Source: Mycolicibacterium neoaurum | Lineage (GTDB): Bacteria; Actinomycetota; Actinomycetes; Mycobacteriales; Mycobacteriaceae | Length of the DNA stretch: 64,000 nucleotides | NCBI RefSeq assembly: GCF_036946495.1 | Contig: NZ_JAQIIX010000002.1 | Coordinates: 248,001-312,000 of the forward strand | Direction: 5' to 3' | Shown: piece after piece, positions 42,657 through 50,852 of the stretch | Layout: the number at the start of each line of letters is the position of its first letter | Numbering within the stretch: position 1 is the first letter of the stretch | Translations under genes and position numbers: made by a program | The notes under the pieces: model-generated | What the model saw: only the letters and a program-made list of their open reading frames with translations | Database searches by the model: none | What the model was told of the DNA's origin: nothing

Positions 42657-43538
42657 ATGACGACGATCGGCAAAGCACGCTCACTGGCGTTGGTCACTTC
42701 CGCCTATGTCCTGGCGGTGGCGGCAGCCGCGGTGTGGTTGTGGTGGGGTCCGTCCACCGAGATTCTGTGGCTGGACACCCTGATCGCCGACGTTCTCGCG
42801 ACCCTGGTGATCTTCGTGTTCAGCAGGGTGTACCGCAATTCGAGCTTCTACGACGCCTTCTGGAGCGTCATCCCGCCCTTACTGCTGTTCTATTGGTGGT
42901 ACCGATCCGCGCCGGACGTCGATGTGTTGCGCACGTGGCTGGTGACCATCGTCATCGTGTTGTGGGCCGTGCGCCTGACCGCGAACTGGGTGTACGCATT
43001 TCCGGGACTCCATCACGAGGATTGGCGCTACCCGATGTTCAAGCAACGGGCCGGGCGATTCGAGATCCTGGCCGATCTGGTCGCCATCCATCTCATTCCC
43101 ACGCTGCAGGTCTTCCTCGCGATGGTGCCGGTGTACATCGCCATAACCCGCCCCGGTCCGGGTTTGGTCTGGCTGAGCTGGGTCGCCCTGGTCGTCGGCG
43201 TGGGAGCGGTGGCGCTCGAACTCGTCGCCGACATGCAGATGCACAGGTTCGTGGCGGGACGCCGGGAGGGCCAGGCGATGGACGAGGGGCTGTGGAGTTG
43301 GTCGAGGCATCCGAACTACTTCGGCGAGTTCACTTTCTGGGCAGCACTGACCTTGTTCGGGATCGCGGCCGCGCCCGGGTACTGGTGGTTGTCGAGCCTG
43401 GGTGCGCTGGCCATCCTCGCCATGTTCCTCGGAGCCAGCATCCCGATGATGGAGGAACGCAGCCTGGCCCGGAGGCCCTCCTACCAGGACGTCATCGACC
43501 GGGTGTCCCGTTTCGTCCCGCGGCCGCCCAAAACCTGA
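42657..43538 (+). CDS. DUF1295 membrane protein (steroid 5-alpha-reductase-like fold)
   Basis: 293 residues with about seven membrane helices. It carries the DUF1295 signatures NSSFYDAFWSVIPPL, RLTANWVYAFPGL..EDWRY and, near the C-terminus, GLWSWSRHPNYFGEFTFW, which matches the cofactor-binding region of the isoprenylcysteine methyltransferase/steroid reductase superfamily. Substrate unknown; in mycobacteria a sterol or lipid is plausible. It starts 29 bases after the TetR gene on the same strand, so it may be co-transcribed and belong to the same regulon. Confidence 0.88.
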   Translation: MTTIGKARSLALVTSAYVLAVAAAAVWLWWGPSTEILWLDTLIADVLATLVIFVFSRVYRNSSFYDAFWSVIPPLLLFYWWYRSAPDVDVLRTWLVTIVIVLWAVRLTANWVYAFPGLHHEDWRYPMFKQRAGRFEILADLVAIHLIPTLQVFLAMVPVYIAITRPGPGLVWLSWVALVVGVGAVALELVADMQMHRFVAGRREGQAMDEGLWSWSRHPNYFGEFTFWAALTLFGIAAAPGYWWLSSLGALAILAMFLGASIPMMEERSLARRPSYQDVIDRVSRFVPRPPKT

Positions 43539-43546
43539 CCGATGCG

Positions 43547-43581
43547 CCGAACGGCTGCCCCATTCAGGGGCAGCCGTTCGG
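43547..43581. terminator. bidirectional terminator hairpin
   Basis: A perfect 15-bp stem (CCGAACGGCTGCCCC at 43547-43561 against its complement at 43567-43581) with a five-base ATTCA loop lies between two converging genes. There is no long T run, as is common in mycobacteria. Confidence 0.8.
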
Positions 43582-43594
43582 TGAGCAGGTCCGA

Positions 43595-43864
43595 TCAGTA
43601 GGTCGGCACGAAGACGTCGTTGATCCACACGCCCCAGTGGTTCCATCCGCTATCCCACACCTGTGGTTGGCCCTGCGCCCATGCCGGGTCCACTGGCTTG
43701 GGCGGGGCCCACGCCGGCGGGGTGCCGACCGACGGAGCGGCGGGCGGGGCCGGGGGCATCGGATGAGGCTCGGCGGCGGCGACACCGGCGACAGCGAGCG
43801 GTCCGGCGACAAGGCCACCGGCGACGGCTGCACCCGCGATCAGCTTCTTCACATTCACATTCAT
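43595..43864 (-). CDS. small secreted proline/tryptophan-rich protein
   Basis: 89 residues. A Sec signal peptide (KKLIAGAAVAGGLVAGPLAVAGVAAA, cleavage before EPHP) is followed by a Pro/Ala-rich stretch and a Trp-rich C-terminus (QVWDSGWNHWGVWINDVFVPTY). No cysteines and no known domain. The start at MNVNVKKLIAG is the only one that gives a normal signal peptide. It is an isolated gene ended by the bidirectional hairpin. Similar small exported proteins are common in mycobacteria, but I cannot name a family. Confidence 0.75.
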   Translation of the reverse strand: MNVNVKKLIAGAAVAGGLVAGPLAVAGVAAAEPHPMPPAPPAAPSVGTPPAWAPPKPVDPAWAQGQPQVWDSGWNHWGVWINDVFVPTY

Positions 43865-43986
43865 GACACGTAATCCTGTTCTGTGAGAACACCTACCTGA
43901 ACGTGCGCTGGGTACCGCCGGTGTCAACGACGTAAACGCTCCCCCCAGGATCTGTGATCTGGCTCATAGCAGGGGCGGACTCTTAG

Positions 43987-44004
43987 ACCTGCGTTGACGC
44001 AGGT
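43987..44004. promoter_or_regulatory. inverted repeat upstream of a TetR gene
   Basis: ACCTGCG-TTGA-CGCAGGT is a perfect 7-bp inverted repeat 33 bases before the TetR start. TACCCT at 44025-44030 could be the -10 box of a leaderless transcript starting at the GTG. An autoregulatory operator is the likely reading. Confidence 0.5.
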
Positions 44005-44036
44005 GCTTCCACTAGCCGAGCGGCTACCCTGGACGG

Positions 44037-44615
44037 GTGAGCGCAACCGGCGGATCGCTGTCACACGGCTACAGTGGCGCGCAGCAGCGGGTGATCGCCG
44101 CATCGCTGGAACTTTTCGGAACGCATGGCGTCAGTGCCACCTCGTTACAGATGATCGCCGATGCCATCGGGGTCACCAAAGCCGCTGTCTACCACCAGTT
44201 CAAAAGCAAGGACGAGGTCGTCATCGCCGTCATCGAGAGTGAGCTCGCCGCTCTGCAGCCCGCACTCGAGGCCGCCGAGGCCGAACCCGATGTGCACGTG
44301 GCCCGAGACATTCTGCTGACCCGCGTCGTCGACCGAATGGTCGCCCGGCGCAGGCTGACTCGCGTCCTGCAATACGACCCGGTCGTGGTGCGCCTGCTCG
44401 ACGAGCACCCCCCGTTCGTGCGATTCATGGGCCGGCTGCACCGCGTGTTGCTCGGCGCCGGAACCGATCCCGCGGCACGGGTGAATGCGGCAGTCATGTC
44501 CGCGGCCCTGAGCGCAGCCCTTATCCATCCACTGGTCACCGACGTCGATGACGCCACTCTGGGTCGGCACATCCTACGAGTGGCCGGCCGCATCCTGGTG
44601 CCCGCCGAGAACTGA
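44037..44615 (+). CDS. TetR-family transcriptional regulator
   Basis: 192 residues. Helix-turn-helix at about 17-63: VIAASLELFGTHGVSATSLQ, MIADAIGVTKAAVYHQFKSK. The C-terminal domain is helical with several Val/Leu/Arg-rich turns. GTG start six bases after a possible -10 box. It stands 75 bases before a lipoprotein peptidase gene on the same strand, and its own operator-like repeat suggests autoregulation; the regulated target is not clear. Confidence 0.87.
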   Translation: MSATGGSLSHGYSGAQQRVIAASLELFGTHGVSATSLQMIADAIGVTKAAVYHQFKSKDEVVIAVIESELAALQPALEAAEAEPDVHVARDILLTRVVDRMVARRRLTRVLQYDPVVVRLLDEHPPFVRFMGRLHRVLLGAGTDPAARVNAAVMSAALSAALIHPLVTDVDDATLGRHILRVAGRILVPAEN

Positions 44616-44690
44616 TCCAGAGCCCGCTCCGCAGTCACTCCGGATCATCTCGGTCGGCACTTCGGCACGTCGGCTTGTTAGCCTTCGACC

Positions 44691-46142
44691 ATGGATCGAC
44701 GGTTCGCAGGCCGTGGTGCCTGGCTGAGCGGGGTGCTCATGCTCGTTCTGATCCTGTCCGGCTGCGCCTCCACGGTCCTCGACGGGCGCCCGGTATCCAT
44801 GCTGTACGACCCGCAGCGCGCGGGCGGCCCGCCCGCCCGCGACGGGCCGAGCGGGCCGCGCCCCGACGCTCCGGCGCCGGTGAGCGTCGCCGAGAACAGC
44901 GACGGTGGCCCGGTCGACCAGCTGGTGCTACGGGCCGTCGATGATCTCGAGGATTTCTGGTCACAGAACTGGGAGGGCGCCCTTACCGGCACCTACAGCC
45001 CGGTGTCGCGACTCGTGTCCTATGACGCAGCCGATCCCGCGTCACCCACCGTCTGCGGTAACGAGCTCTACGATCTGTCGAACGCCTTCTACTGCTTCGG
45101 TGACGATGTGATGGCCTGGGACAGAGGGCAGTTCATTCCCGGCGCCGCGCAATACTTCGGGGACATGGGTGTGGTCGGGGTGATTGCCCACGAGTTCGGC
45201 CACGCCGTGCAGGCCAAAGCCCATCTGGTCGAGAAGTCGACCCCGGTGCTGGTCAAGGAGCAACAGGCCGATTGTTTCGCCGGCGTCTACCTGCATTGGG
45301 TGGCGGCGGGTAAGTCCCCGCGATTCGACCTGAGCACCGGGGACGGGCTCAATCACGTTCTGGCCGGCGCCATCTACATCCGCGACCCGCTCATGACCCA
45401 GGAAGAAGCCATCCTGACCGGGGACGCGCACGGGTCAGCCCTGGACCGCATCAGTGCCTTCCAGATCGGGTTCGCCGGTAACGCCGATCAGTGTGCGGCC
45501 ATCGACATGGCCGAGATCACCGAGCGTCAAGGCGATCTCCCGAAGTTTCTGTCCTATGACGCCTACGGCGATCCGTCGGCCAGTGACAGCCCGATCGACG
45601 AACAACTGCTGACCAGCCTGATGGACACCCTTACCCAGATCTATCAGCCGGCCAGTCCGCCGTCGTTGAACCTCGACATGGCCTCCTGCCCTGACGCGCA
45701 GACAGTGTCCCCGGCGTCCTACTGCCCCTCGACCAACACCGTGAACGTCAATCTCCCCACGCTGCAGGCGTTGGGGACTCCGAAGGCCGAGGACCAGGGC
45801 GTACTGCTCCAGGGCGACAACACCGCGCTGTCGATCGTGACATCCAGATACGCGCTGGCCCTGCAGAAGGAGCGCGGCGACCCGCTGGATACAGCGATCG
45901 CGGCGCTGCGCACCGCGTGCCTGACCGGCGTCGCGCAGGGCCGGATGGCCGAACCCGGCGGCACCCTGACGTTGTCCGCCGGCGACACCGATGAGGCGAT
46001 CTCCGGACTGCTGACCAACGGCCTGGCCGCCAGCGATGTCAACGGAGTGACCGCGCCGGCCGGTTTCACCAGGATCCTGGCGTACCGTTCAGGCCTCGGC
46101 GGCGAAGCCGACACCTGCTATCAGCGCTTCGGTCCCGCATGA
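44691..46142 (+). CDS. lipoprotein zinc metallopeptidase (HEFGH)
   Basis: 483 residues. Lipobox LILSGC with Cys25 makes it a lipoprotein. After a Pro-rich linker comes the putative neutral zinc metallopeptidase domain: ELYDLSNAFYCFGDDVMAWD, then VVGVIAHEFGHAVQAKAH with the HExxH zinc site at residues 167-171, and KEQQADCFAG with a likely third ligand about residue 190. The C-terminal half (from about 285) has two Cys and no known domain. It acts outside the membrane; substrates are unknown. It overlaps the DUF4333 gene by ATGA, so the two are produced together. Confidence 0.83.
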   Translation: MDRRFAGRGAWLSGVLMLVLILSGCASTVLDGRPVSMLYDPQRAGGPPARDGPSGPRPDAPAPVSVAENSDGGPVDQLVLRAVDDLEDFWSQNWEGALTGTYSPVSRLVSYDAADPASPTVCGNELYDLSNAFYCFGDDVMAWDRGQFIPGAAQYFGDMGVVGVIAHEFGHAVQAKAHLVEKSTPVLVKEQQADCFAGVYLHWVAAGKSPRFDLSTGDGLNHVLAGAIYIRDPLMTQEEAILTGDAHGSALDRISAFQIGFAGNADQCAAIDMAEITERQGDLPKFLSYDAYGDPSASDSPIDEQLLTSLMDTLTQIYQPASPPSLNLDMASCPDAQTVSPASYCPSTNTVNVNLPTLQALGTPKAEDQGVLLQGDNTALSIVTSRYALALQKERGDPLDTAIAALRTACLTGVAQGRMAEPGGTLTLSAGDTDEAISGLLTNGLAASDVNGVTAPAGFTRILAYRSGLGGEADTCYQRFGPA

Positions 46143-46795
46143 CACGGCCGCCGAACCCCAATCAGCCACCAGGTCAGGCTCAGCCGTGGTGGGCGCGGCC
46201 CGGTGGGGCGGCACCGCCCCCGCCACAGACACCTGCGCAGGCACCGCCGCGGATGCCGTACCCGCCCAACCAGGGGCCGCCGCCGCACCGACCTCAACAC
46301 GGTTATCCGGCGCCACCGGCACCTGCGCGCCAACCCCCGCGGCCAGGACAGCCGGGGCCGAGACAGCCGACACCGCAACCCGCACGACGCCCGCCGATCG
46401 ACCCGAACCGCTACCTGCTCCGGCCGGAGCAGCAGGCCGGTGGACATCGACGGCAACGGACAACACCGGACCACCGGCGCGCCGCCACCATTGCCGGACT
46501 GGCGGGTGTCGCCGTTGTCGGCGTCGGTATCGGCATCTGGCAGTTCGGATTCGACCGTGCTCCGGTGATCAGGGTCGAAACGGCCGAGGCCGGGGTGCGC
46601 GCCATCCTGTCTGATCCGATCAACGGATACGGCGCCAACTCCATCAGCGCACTGCGGTGCAACGGCGGCAAGGATCCATCGGCCGCCAAGGGCGACAGCT
46701 TCACCTGTGACGTCGAGATCGACGGGGCGATCCGGCAGGTGTATGCCGAGTTCACCGACGACCGCGGCACGTTCGCCGTGGACGGACCGCGGTGA
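46139..46795 (+). CDS. proline-rich membrane-anchored DUF4333 protein
   Basis: 218 residues. The first 95 are almost all Pro, Gln, Ala, Arg and Gly (cytoplasmic), followed by one membrane helix (AATIAGLAGVAVVGVGIGIW, about 119-138) and an extracellular DUF4333 domain with the paired cysteines in ALRCNGGKD and FTCDVEIDGA. Coupled by ATGA to the zinc peptidase, it may be a partner or substrate. Its TGA stop directly abuts the stop of the converging ammonium transporter gene with no base between. Confidence 0.82.
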   Translation: MTRPPNPNQPPGQAQPWWARPGGAAPPPPQTPAQAPPRMPYPPNQGPPPHRPQHGYPAPPAPARQPPRPGQPGPRQPTPQPARRPPIDPNRYLLRPEQQAGGHRRQRTTPDHRRAATIAGLAGVAVVGVGIGIWQFGFDRAPVIRVETAEAGVRAILSDPINGYGANSISALRCNGGKDPSAAKGDSFTCDVEIDGAIRQVYAEFTDDRGTFAVDGPR

Positions 46796-48052
46796 TCAGG
46801 TACCGGGACGCTTGTGCTGCTGGCCGTGCACACCTTCGGCATACGCCGTTTCGGCGTGCTGGGTGAAGTCGATACCGGATAGTTCGTCTTCGCGGGTTAC
46901 CCGGAATCCCATGGTCGCGTCGATCACCTTTCCCAGCACGAACGACACGGTGAACGCGAACGCGGCGACCACGACGATGCCCAGAGTCTGCTTGCCCACC
47001 TGGGTGATCCCGCCGCCGTAGAAAAGGCCCTCGGGACCGCCCGACACGGCCTCGGCTGCGAGCAGACCGATGAGGAAGGTTCCGACCACCCCGCCGACGA
47101 AGTGCACTCCCACCACGTCGAGCGAATCATCGTATCCAGCGGTGAATTTCCACCCGATCGCATACGAGCACACCACGCCCGCAACCAGACCGACCACTAC
47201 GGCGCCCAGCGGCGAGACGAACCCGCATGACGGCGTGATGGCGACCAGGCCCGCTACGACGCCGGAGGCGGCGCCAAAGGTGGTCGGGTGCCCATCGCGG
47301 AAGCGTTCGACTGCGAGCCAGCCCAGCATCCCGAGGCATCCGGCGATCAGCGTGTTGAGGAAGATGACCGCGGCCTTGCCGTCCACCGCGAATGCCGAGC
47401 CCGCGTTGAAACCGAACCAGCCGAACCACAACAGGCCGACACCGAGCAGGACGAACGGGAGATTGTGCGGGCGCATGGCCTCGGATTTGAACCCGATACG
47501 CGGGCCGAGCACCAGCGCGAGCGCCAAAGCCGAGGCCCCCGAGACGATCTCGACAACCAATCCACCCGCGAAGTCGAGCGCGCCGAAGACGGAGAGCCAC
47601 CCGCCAGGTCCCCAGACCCAGTGCGCGACGGGCGAATACACGGCCAACGTCCACAGCGCGACGAACAGCGTCCACGCCGAGAATTTCGCCCGGTCGGCGA
47701 TCGCGCCGCTGACCAGCGCCGCGGTGAGAATGGCGAACGCCAACTGGAACGTCACGAACAGCAGCTCGGGCACATTGGAGCGCACCGCGGACACATCGAT
47801 ACCGGACAAGCCGAGGTGGCCGAGCCCGCCGATGATTCCGCCCCCGGCGTCCGTGCCGAACGCCAGGCTGTAGCCGGCCACGATCCAGGTGACCGTGACG
47901 ACCGGGATGGCGATGAAGCTCATCATGATCATGTTCAGCACGCCGGTGGAGCGGACCATGCCGCCGTAGAAGATGGCCAGACCCGGGGTCATCAACAACA
48001 CCATCGCGGTGCTGACGAGCAACCAGGCGGTGGCGGCGGGGTCGATCTGCAC
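46796..48052 (-). CDS. amt: ammonium transporter
   Basis: About 418 residues with 11 transmembrane helices. Family segments: TPGLAIFYGGMVRSTGVLNMIM, the pore region VYSPVAHWVWGPGGWL (first pore His), LPFVLLGVGLLWFGWFGFNAGSA, and VGVHFVGGVVGTFLIG (second pore His). It conducts ammonia/ammonium. The GTG start follows GGAG at a suitable distance; the longer upstream frame is rejected. No glnK/glnB or glnD follows, unlike the amt-glnB-glnD cluster of M. tuberculosis, so this is probably a second, separate Amt. No GlnR-type box could be recognised upstream. Confidence 0.93.
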   Translation of the reverse strand: MQIDPAATAWLLVSTAMVLLMTPGLAIFYGGMVRSTGVLNMIMMSFIAIPVVTVTWIVAGYSLAFGTDAGGGIIGGLGHLGLSGIDVSAVRSNVPELLFVTFQLAFAILTAALVSGAIADRAKFSAWTLFVALWTLAVYSPVAHWVWGPGGWLSVFGALDFAGGLVVEIVSGASALALALVLGPRIGFKSEAMRPHNLPFVLLGVGLLWFGWFGFNAGSAFAVDGKAAVIFLNTLIAGCLGMLGWLAVERFRDGHPTTFGAASGVVAGLVAITPSCGFVSPLGAVVVGLVAGVVCSYAIGWKFTAGYDDSLDVVGVHFVGGVVGTFLIGLLAAEAVSGGPEGLFYGGGITQVGKQTLGIVVVAAFAFTVSFVLGKVIDATMGFRVTREDELSGIDFTQHAETAYAEGVHGQQHKRPGT

Positions 48053-48418
48053 GCGGGCTCCTTCGTCAGGGCAAAACGCCCGGACGACTATGACACAGTG
48101 GGTGTGCCCGCGATCTCCGGATCGGCCTATTTCAGCTATCTGACAGCGGCGACGATTGCCGGGCGTCACCGAGGCCGCCCGCAGGTGCCCTCCTCGCAAC
48201 CGCAACACCCGTGCCCCGGTCGGTGGACTTAGCCATCGACGCACCCCGGGGTGGCAAATCTAGGTCATTCGCTCGTCGAAGACCTTCCTGAGGTTTGCCA
48301 CACTTGCACGACCACGTAAAAACCGTGATTGAACAGCGGATATAGCCCCGCGATGCGTATTGTTCGGTTCGCTCAGCAATTTTTACGTAGGCGTCAAACC
48401 AGGAGTGGGGAGCAATCG
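48053..48418. other. divergent intergenic region between amt and the tandem-C39 gene
   Basis: 366 bases without a supported gene. The left 200 bases should hold the amt promoter. The right part contains a large hairpin (listed separately) and an AT-rich stretch near 48310-48395. Confidence 0.6.
48251..48301 (+). promoter_or_regulatory. large three-segment hairpin upstream of the tandem-C39 gene
   Basis: GTGGCAAA (48251-48258) pairs with TTTGCCAC (48294-48301), AGGTC (48262-48266) with GACCT (48281-48285), and TTCG (48268-48271) with CGAA (48277-48280). This makes 17 base pairs with small bulges and a CTCGT loop, 117 bases before the downstream start codon. It could be a leader structure, an operator or a terminator for transcripts from the left. 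Confidence 0.5.
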
Positions 48419-50746
48419 ATGACGGTGGACGGGACACAGGAAGCGCATCCGGACTGCGTGGGTGAACGCCGAGCCCAGCAAGCACGGCTGTGGCTCGGCG
48501 CGGGCGCGATGACCCTTGGTATGGGAGCCGCGATGCTCGGCGGCGCGGCCATCGCGGCCGCCGACTCGCCAGATGCACCCTCGGGGACCACCCGCACCGG
48601 TTCCTCCGACAGCTCCGATTCCTCGTCGTCCTCCGATGCGGGATCGACCACCGCGGGACCGGTGAAAGGCAGCGGCGGGTCGTCGCGCGAGACTGACAAC
48701 TCTTCACCGGACGATTCCGAAGACAGCTCCGGAACGCGCGCCAAGGACGACGCGGAGCAGTCCGACGACTCCGACGGCAGCTGGGGCGAAGGGTTACCCA
48801 CCCGTGGTTCGGGTCTCGACGAGGACGATGCAACCGCCGAGGAGACCATCGGCGGCTCCGAAGAAGTCATCCCCGAGGAGACCGTGGCCGAGGCGGTCAC
48901 CATCGTCGAGGAGAACAACCCGACCGGCACCTCGAACGAATCCACCGCCACACCGCAACCAGCCGCTGCCAATTCCCCGGTGATCTCGGACGGCTCATCG
49001 GCGTCCGCGCCACCCGAACCCGACAGCACTCCCCTCCTCACGCCGGCGGTCAACGACAGTGGGCTGAGCACCATCACCGGATCCGCGGGCGCCAGTTTCT
49101 ACACGCTGGCCTCCACCTCGAGCGCCGTGGGGCGCGCGGCGGCGCTGTCTCCGGCCGCTGTGCCTGCCGCTGCGGTAGCGCAGGCGAGCAACCCGTTCGG
49201 CCTGCCCACTCCCGAAGAACTGCTGCGCGGGCTGCAGGAACTCGGCACCAATGTGTACTTCGCCGTGATGAACCAGCTCTACGGGTTCCAACGCAGTCTG
49301 ACGGCACTGCGCGACGATGTGATCGGCATCCTCGGGTTCACCCAGGAGGTGATCACCAGGTCGCTGCCGTTCGGTAATCCGACAGGCAATGCCCAGTACT
49401 TCGTGCAATCCGGCGACTTCCTTTCAGCCGGGCTGGCGACCGTGGCCATGGCGTACGCGCAGTTGACCGGCACCCCCGTGGATCTAGCGAGCTTCCTCGC
49501 CAAGGCAGCGAACACCCCAAGCCTCAGAGTGCCCGGCACGATGGTCTATCTAGGTCCCGGCGCACGGCTCGTCTATTGGACAGACACCTATGAGGTGTTG
49601 CAGGACAAGGACGTTCGCATCATCATCCGCAGCTACGGCACCGACCAGGCGAGCAAGGCGTTCGACGACCTCACCAAAGGTCTGCTGGATCCGACCAAGG
49701 CCATGATCGTCCCGATCAACGGCCCGGTGTCGGACAGCACTGACGTCAAGGAGAAGACCGTCGTCGTCATCGGAGTCGACAATGTCAACGGGACGGTCAC
49801 CATCAATGACCCCACCCGGGACGATGGGCAGGGCCTGGTGCTGAGTTATGACGACTTCATGGCGGCATGGGGAGCCCAAAACCACAAGCTGGTCACCACC
49901 CAGCTCAGCAGCTCGCCGAACGTGGCACCGGAGGCCACCGAGACCAGATGGGTCTGGTCGTTGCCGTCCATCCAGCAGATCGGCTCGCGGGTCGCGGCGG
50001 CATTCGTGCACCAGGTTCAAGTCTTCCAGGAGAGCATGACCTATCTCACCGACGATCTGTCCCGCGCGTTCGGCGTTTCCCAGCCGGAACCCATCGCCCC
50101 GCCGTCTGCCGGTGATACCGAGTACGGGAATTACCTTGCCAACTATCAATACTGGAAGTACCAGGGCGAATTCGGCACGTGCGCGCTGATGGCCACCTCC
50201 GCTGTCATCGCACAGTTGACCGCCAACGGCATGCCGGTCGACATGGATGCGATCGCCGCCGAAGTGCAGTACCTGGCGGAGACGCTGCCCAGCGGTGTCA
50301 TCAAAGGCGAACCTATCTACATTGAGAGGGAAGGGCGTGGGACGTTCCGAGAGGACGTCATCACCCTGTTGAACAGGTTCGGCATCAACGCCGACTACAC
50401 CACGTATCTCAAGACCGAAGGATCGCTGGCACTGGACAACATGACCACCGCACTCGAAAACGGCCAGTCGGTGATCGTCAGCGTCAACAACAGAGTGGTC
50501 TACGACGCGTGGAACAAGCAGTTCTTCGGCGACCGCTGGGCGCGGTACCGGGACGGCCTGGACGAGTCCAATCACGCCGTCACCGTGCTCAGCGTCAACA
50601 TGACCAAGGGCGTCGTCTACCTCAACGACAGCGCATTGCAGCACGGACAAGGCCTCGCCGTGCCGCTCGATCAGTTCATGAAGGCGTGGCAGACAAGCTC
50701 CTTCGCCCTCACCACCGCCGAACGCGACAGTAGCGCCGCCGGCTGA
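48419..50746 (+). CDS. secreted protein with tandem C39-like cysteine-peptidase domains (first copy inactive)
   Basis: 775 residues. The export signal ARLWLGAGAMTLGMGAAMLGGAAIAAAD (about 22-49) is followed by a Ser/Asp/Glu-rich linker to about 215. Two homologous domains end in FMxAW: domain 1 about 322-495, domain 2 about 570-765. Domain 2 keeps a papain-like set: QGEFGTCALMATSA (Cys588), SNHAVTVL (His719) and LNDS (Asn736/Asp737). In domain 1 the aligned positions are Ala337, Lys446 and Asn463/Asp464, so it should be inactive. The family resembles C39-like peptidases. The start is chosen for AGGAGTGGGG eight bases upstream. The Glu/Pro-rich anchored protein follows on the same strand. Confidence 0.78.
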   Translation: MTVDGTQEAHPDCVGERRAQQARLWLGAGAMTLGMGAAMLGGAAIAAADSPDAPSGTTRTGSSDSSDSSSSSDAGSTTAGPVKGSGGSSRETDNSSPDDSEDSSGTRAKDDAEQSDDSDGSWGEGLPTRGSGLDEDDATAEETIGGSEEVIPEETVAEAVTIVEENNPTGTSNESTATPQPAAANSPVISDGSSASAPPEPDSTPLLTPAVNDSGLSTITGSAGASFYTLASTSSAVGRAAALSPAAVPAAAVAQASNPFGLPTPEELLRGLQELGTNVYFAVMNQLYGFQRSLTALRDDVIGILGFTQEVITRSLPFGNPTGNAQYFVQSGDFLSAGLATVAMAYAQLTGTPVDLASFLAKAANTPSLRVPGTMVYLGPGARLVYWTDTYEVLQDKDVRIIIRSYGTDQASKAFDDLTKGLLDPTKAMIVPINGPVSDSTDVKEKTVVVIGVDNVNGTVTINDPTRDDGQGLVLSYDDFMAAWGAQNHKLVTTQLSSSPNVAPEATETRWVWSLPSIQQIGSRVAAAFVHQVQVFQESMTYLTDDLSRAFGVSQPEPIAPPSAGDTEYGNYLANYQYWKYQGEFGTCALMATSAVIAQLTANGMPVDMDAIAAEVQYLAETLPSGVIKGEPIYIEREGRGTFREDVITLLNRFGINADYTTYLKTEGSLALDNMTTALENGQSVIVSVNNRVVYDAWNKQFFGDRWARYRDGLDESNHAVTVLSVNMTKGVVYLNDSALQHGQGLAVPLDQFMKAWQTSSFALTTAERDSSAAG

Positions 50747-50852
50747 GGGTCGAGTATCTCGCAGGCGGGTGATGAGGCTTTCTCGCCGCATCACCCGCCT
50801 GATCTCGCAGCCACCCATTACCGGTCAACTCCGACTCCAGCCAAGGATGCTC

